The notes under the pieces: model-generated
What the model was told of the DNA's origin: nothing
Databases searched by the model: none
What the model saw: the letters and a program-made list of their open reading frames with translations, nothing else
Source: Tachypleus tridentatus
Taxonomy: Eukaryota > Arthropoda > Merostomata > Xiphosura > Limulidae
Assembly: GCF_004210375.1 (NCBI RefSeq)
Contig: NC_134830.1
Location: forward strand, 45,513,094 to 45,577,093
Length of the DNA stretch: 64,000 bases
Direction: 5' to 3'
Position numbers and translations under genes: made by a program
Shown: positions 63,931-64,000 of the stretch, in pieces
Position numbering within the stretch: position 1 is the stretch's first letter
Layout: each line of letters begins with the position of its first letter

Positions 63931-64000
63931 CAAAATGGAATTGGTCAATTTAACTGACCTCATAACCACCAAATATAAATAAAAATCAGAACAAACCTTA

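Overview
The window is eukaryotic and AT-rich: small exons with long introns, a large satellite array, and many decayed retrotransposons. Two kinds of tRNA-derived SINE (2913-3088, 57779-57923; and 46868-46975) and the LINE 3' ends look like repeats I associate with horseshoe crab (Xiphosura) genomes. The host call is therefore a horseshoe crab or close chelicerate. It rests on recognition of repeat sequences, not on a database search.

Layout. 1-1850: LINE copy that has lost its reverse transcriptase (endonuclease joined to RNase H, then a duplicated 3' UTR), followed by a pyrimidine-rich block. 2913-3088: internally deleted SINE. 4129-4232: long imperfect palindrome. 5255-6060: dispersed non-coding repeat that recurs near the right end. 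7299-7798: 500-N assembly gap. 7799-35334: about 27.5 kb of head-to-tail satellite, 41 complete monomers plus a partial one, mean period about 669 bp, with local dimeric (1.33 kb) and trimeric (2.0 kb) higher-order units.

The right part (about 36-60.4 kb) holds one host gene on the minus strand. No single long reading frame shows it, but seven short exon candidates at 60.3, 55.4, 50.1, 49.6, 45.4, 44.5 and 38.5 kb have splice sites whose phases agree in order (0/1, 1/2, 2/2, 2/1, 1/0, 0/0, 0/1). The early exons encode Glu/Lys/Leu-rich coiled coil. The 38.5 kb exon encodes a PACT domain, the centrosome-targeting module of pericentrin and AKAP9/AKAP450. Two exons carry frameshifts and one an in-frame TAA, so this is either a decaying paralogue or a real gene with consensus errors. 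Its introns hold a CR1-like LINE, an RNase H-bearing LINE, SINEs, a pyrimidine-strand-biased 2 kb block and a foldback element with a 17-bp target duplication.

Most interesting: the satellite (higher-order structure, a conserved inverted repeat, a reiterated acceptor/donor pair in nearly every monomer), the broken PACT gene, the foldback insertion, and the repeat family present in direct and inverted copies on both sides of the satellite.
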